Below are positions 6,920 through 7,181 of a stretch of 7,181 nucleotides of DNA, in pieces. Position numbers and translations under genes: made by a program. The stretch is from Gammaproteobacteria bacterium (GTDB lineage: Bacteria; Pseudomonadota; Gammaproteobacteria; UBA9214), in contig JAOUCV010000108.1 in assembly GCA_029859555.1 (NCBI GenBank), positions 1 through 7,181 on the forward strand, read 5' to 3'. The first letter of the stretch is position 1. Each line of letters begins with the position of its first letter. Under the pieces are notes generated by a model, which saw only the letters and a list, made by a program, of their open reading frames with translations, made no database searches and was not told the origin of the DNA.

Positions 6920-6975
6920 ATGATCACTGAAAGAATAATTTTGCTGCATGCCACGCCAGTAAGATTACATTTCTG

Positions 6976-7006
6976 AAAAACAAAGGGCGTGCAATTGCAC
7001 GCCCTT
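6976..7006 (-). terminator. Intrinsic terminator of the upstream - strand gene
   Basis: Positions 6983-7006 form a perfect 24-bp palindrome. As RNA it gives a 10-bp GC-rich stem (AAGGGCGTGC with GCACGCCCTT) and an AATT loop. On the - strand it is followed by TGTTTTT, a good U-tract; on the + strand no T-run follows. It lies 51 nt after the stop codon at 7058 and so ends that gene's transcript, separating it from dtd. Confidence 0.9.
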
Positions 7007-7057
7007 CACATTACTCAAGCAACCCTGTAAACAGCTGCCTAGACCATCTGAAGCGAA

Positions 7058-7181
7058 TCAGATAAACAAGCAGACATCAGACTTCTGGGCAACCGGCAGG
7101 AACGAAGTTGCACCCACGTAATCGGTGACTTCCGGTATAAACTCACTAGCATCGAAACCGAATACGTCGACAGTCATCTGG
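7058..7181 (-). CDS. C-terminal end of an unrecognised protein, truncated by the window
   Basis: Forty codons are open from the right edge of the window to a TGA at 7058-7060. The peptide begins QMTVDVFGFDASEFI and ends KSDVCLFI. I do not recognise the family from this short piece. There is no obvious membrane helix, and the mix of acidic, aromatic and small residues looks like a soluble domain end. A real gene is supported by the strong intrinsic terminator 51 nt downstream on the same strand. A 6-bp hairpin (ATCTGA, six bases, TCAGAT at 7046-7063) overlaps the stop codon. The start and most of the gene lie beyond the window. Confidence 0.6.
   Translation of the reverse strand, partial: QMTVDVFGFDASEFIPEVTDYVGATSFLPVAQKSDVCLFI

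Noticed and set aside
6910..6965. A sigma70 promoter for dtd (for example TTACTG with AATTAT)
   Set aside because: The best -35 candidate matches the consensus in only two of six positions, so no promoter is called.
6983..7006. The 24-bp palindrome as a bidirectional terminator or a recombination site
   Set aside because: A T-tract follows only on the - strand, and the position 51 nt after a stop codon is fully explained by an intrinsic terminator.

Overview
The window looks like a conserved chromosomal region of a non-enteric gammaproteobacterium. The reasons are a monofunctional hisB, separate hisI and hisE genes (enterobacteria carry bifunctional HisB and HisIE fusions), and tatABC placed directly behind hisE, a layout found in many beta- and gammaproteobacteria. 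The lineage call is inference from layout and protein style only. I see no mobile element, CRISPR array, tRNA or rRNA.

Layout. From the left edge to 1252 on the + strand runs the 3' part of a gene for a cyclic-di-GMP enzyme with GGDEF and EAL domains; its N-terminus lies outside the window. Everything else is on the - strand. Read in its own direction (right to left), it begins with the last 40 codons of an unrecognised gene (7058 to the right edge), closed by a clear intrinsic terminator at 6983-7006. Then come dtd, hisB, hisH, hisA, hisF, hisI, hisE, tatA, tatB and tatC. All gaps in this run are 73 nt or less, and tatB and tatC overlap. tatC and the GGDEF-EAL gene converge so tightly that their stop codons share the palindrome CTAG at 1249-1252.

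How the genes work together. HisI, HisE, HisA, HisH/HisF and HisB cover the middle of histidine synthesis, from phosphoribosyl-ATP to imidazole-acetol phosphate. hisG, hisD, hisC and a histidinol-phosphatase must be elsewhere. TatA, TatB and TatC form the complete twin-arginine translocase for folded proteins. Dtd is a D-aminoacyl-tRNA proofreading enzyme. The convergent gene would make and/or break c-di-GMP.

Non-coding sequence. No stretch over 300 bases lacks a gene. The longest gap, 6864-7057, holds the terminator and an inverted repeat that could be an operator, but no convincing promoter. Several short gaps carry small hairpins: hisB-hisH, hisI-hisE, hisE-tatA and tatA-tatB. The last two touch or sit next to ribosome binding sites and are the most interesting regulatory candidates. 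I found no previously undescribed system; the genes are well-known families with intact key residues.
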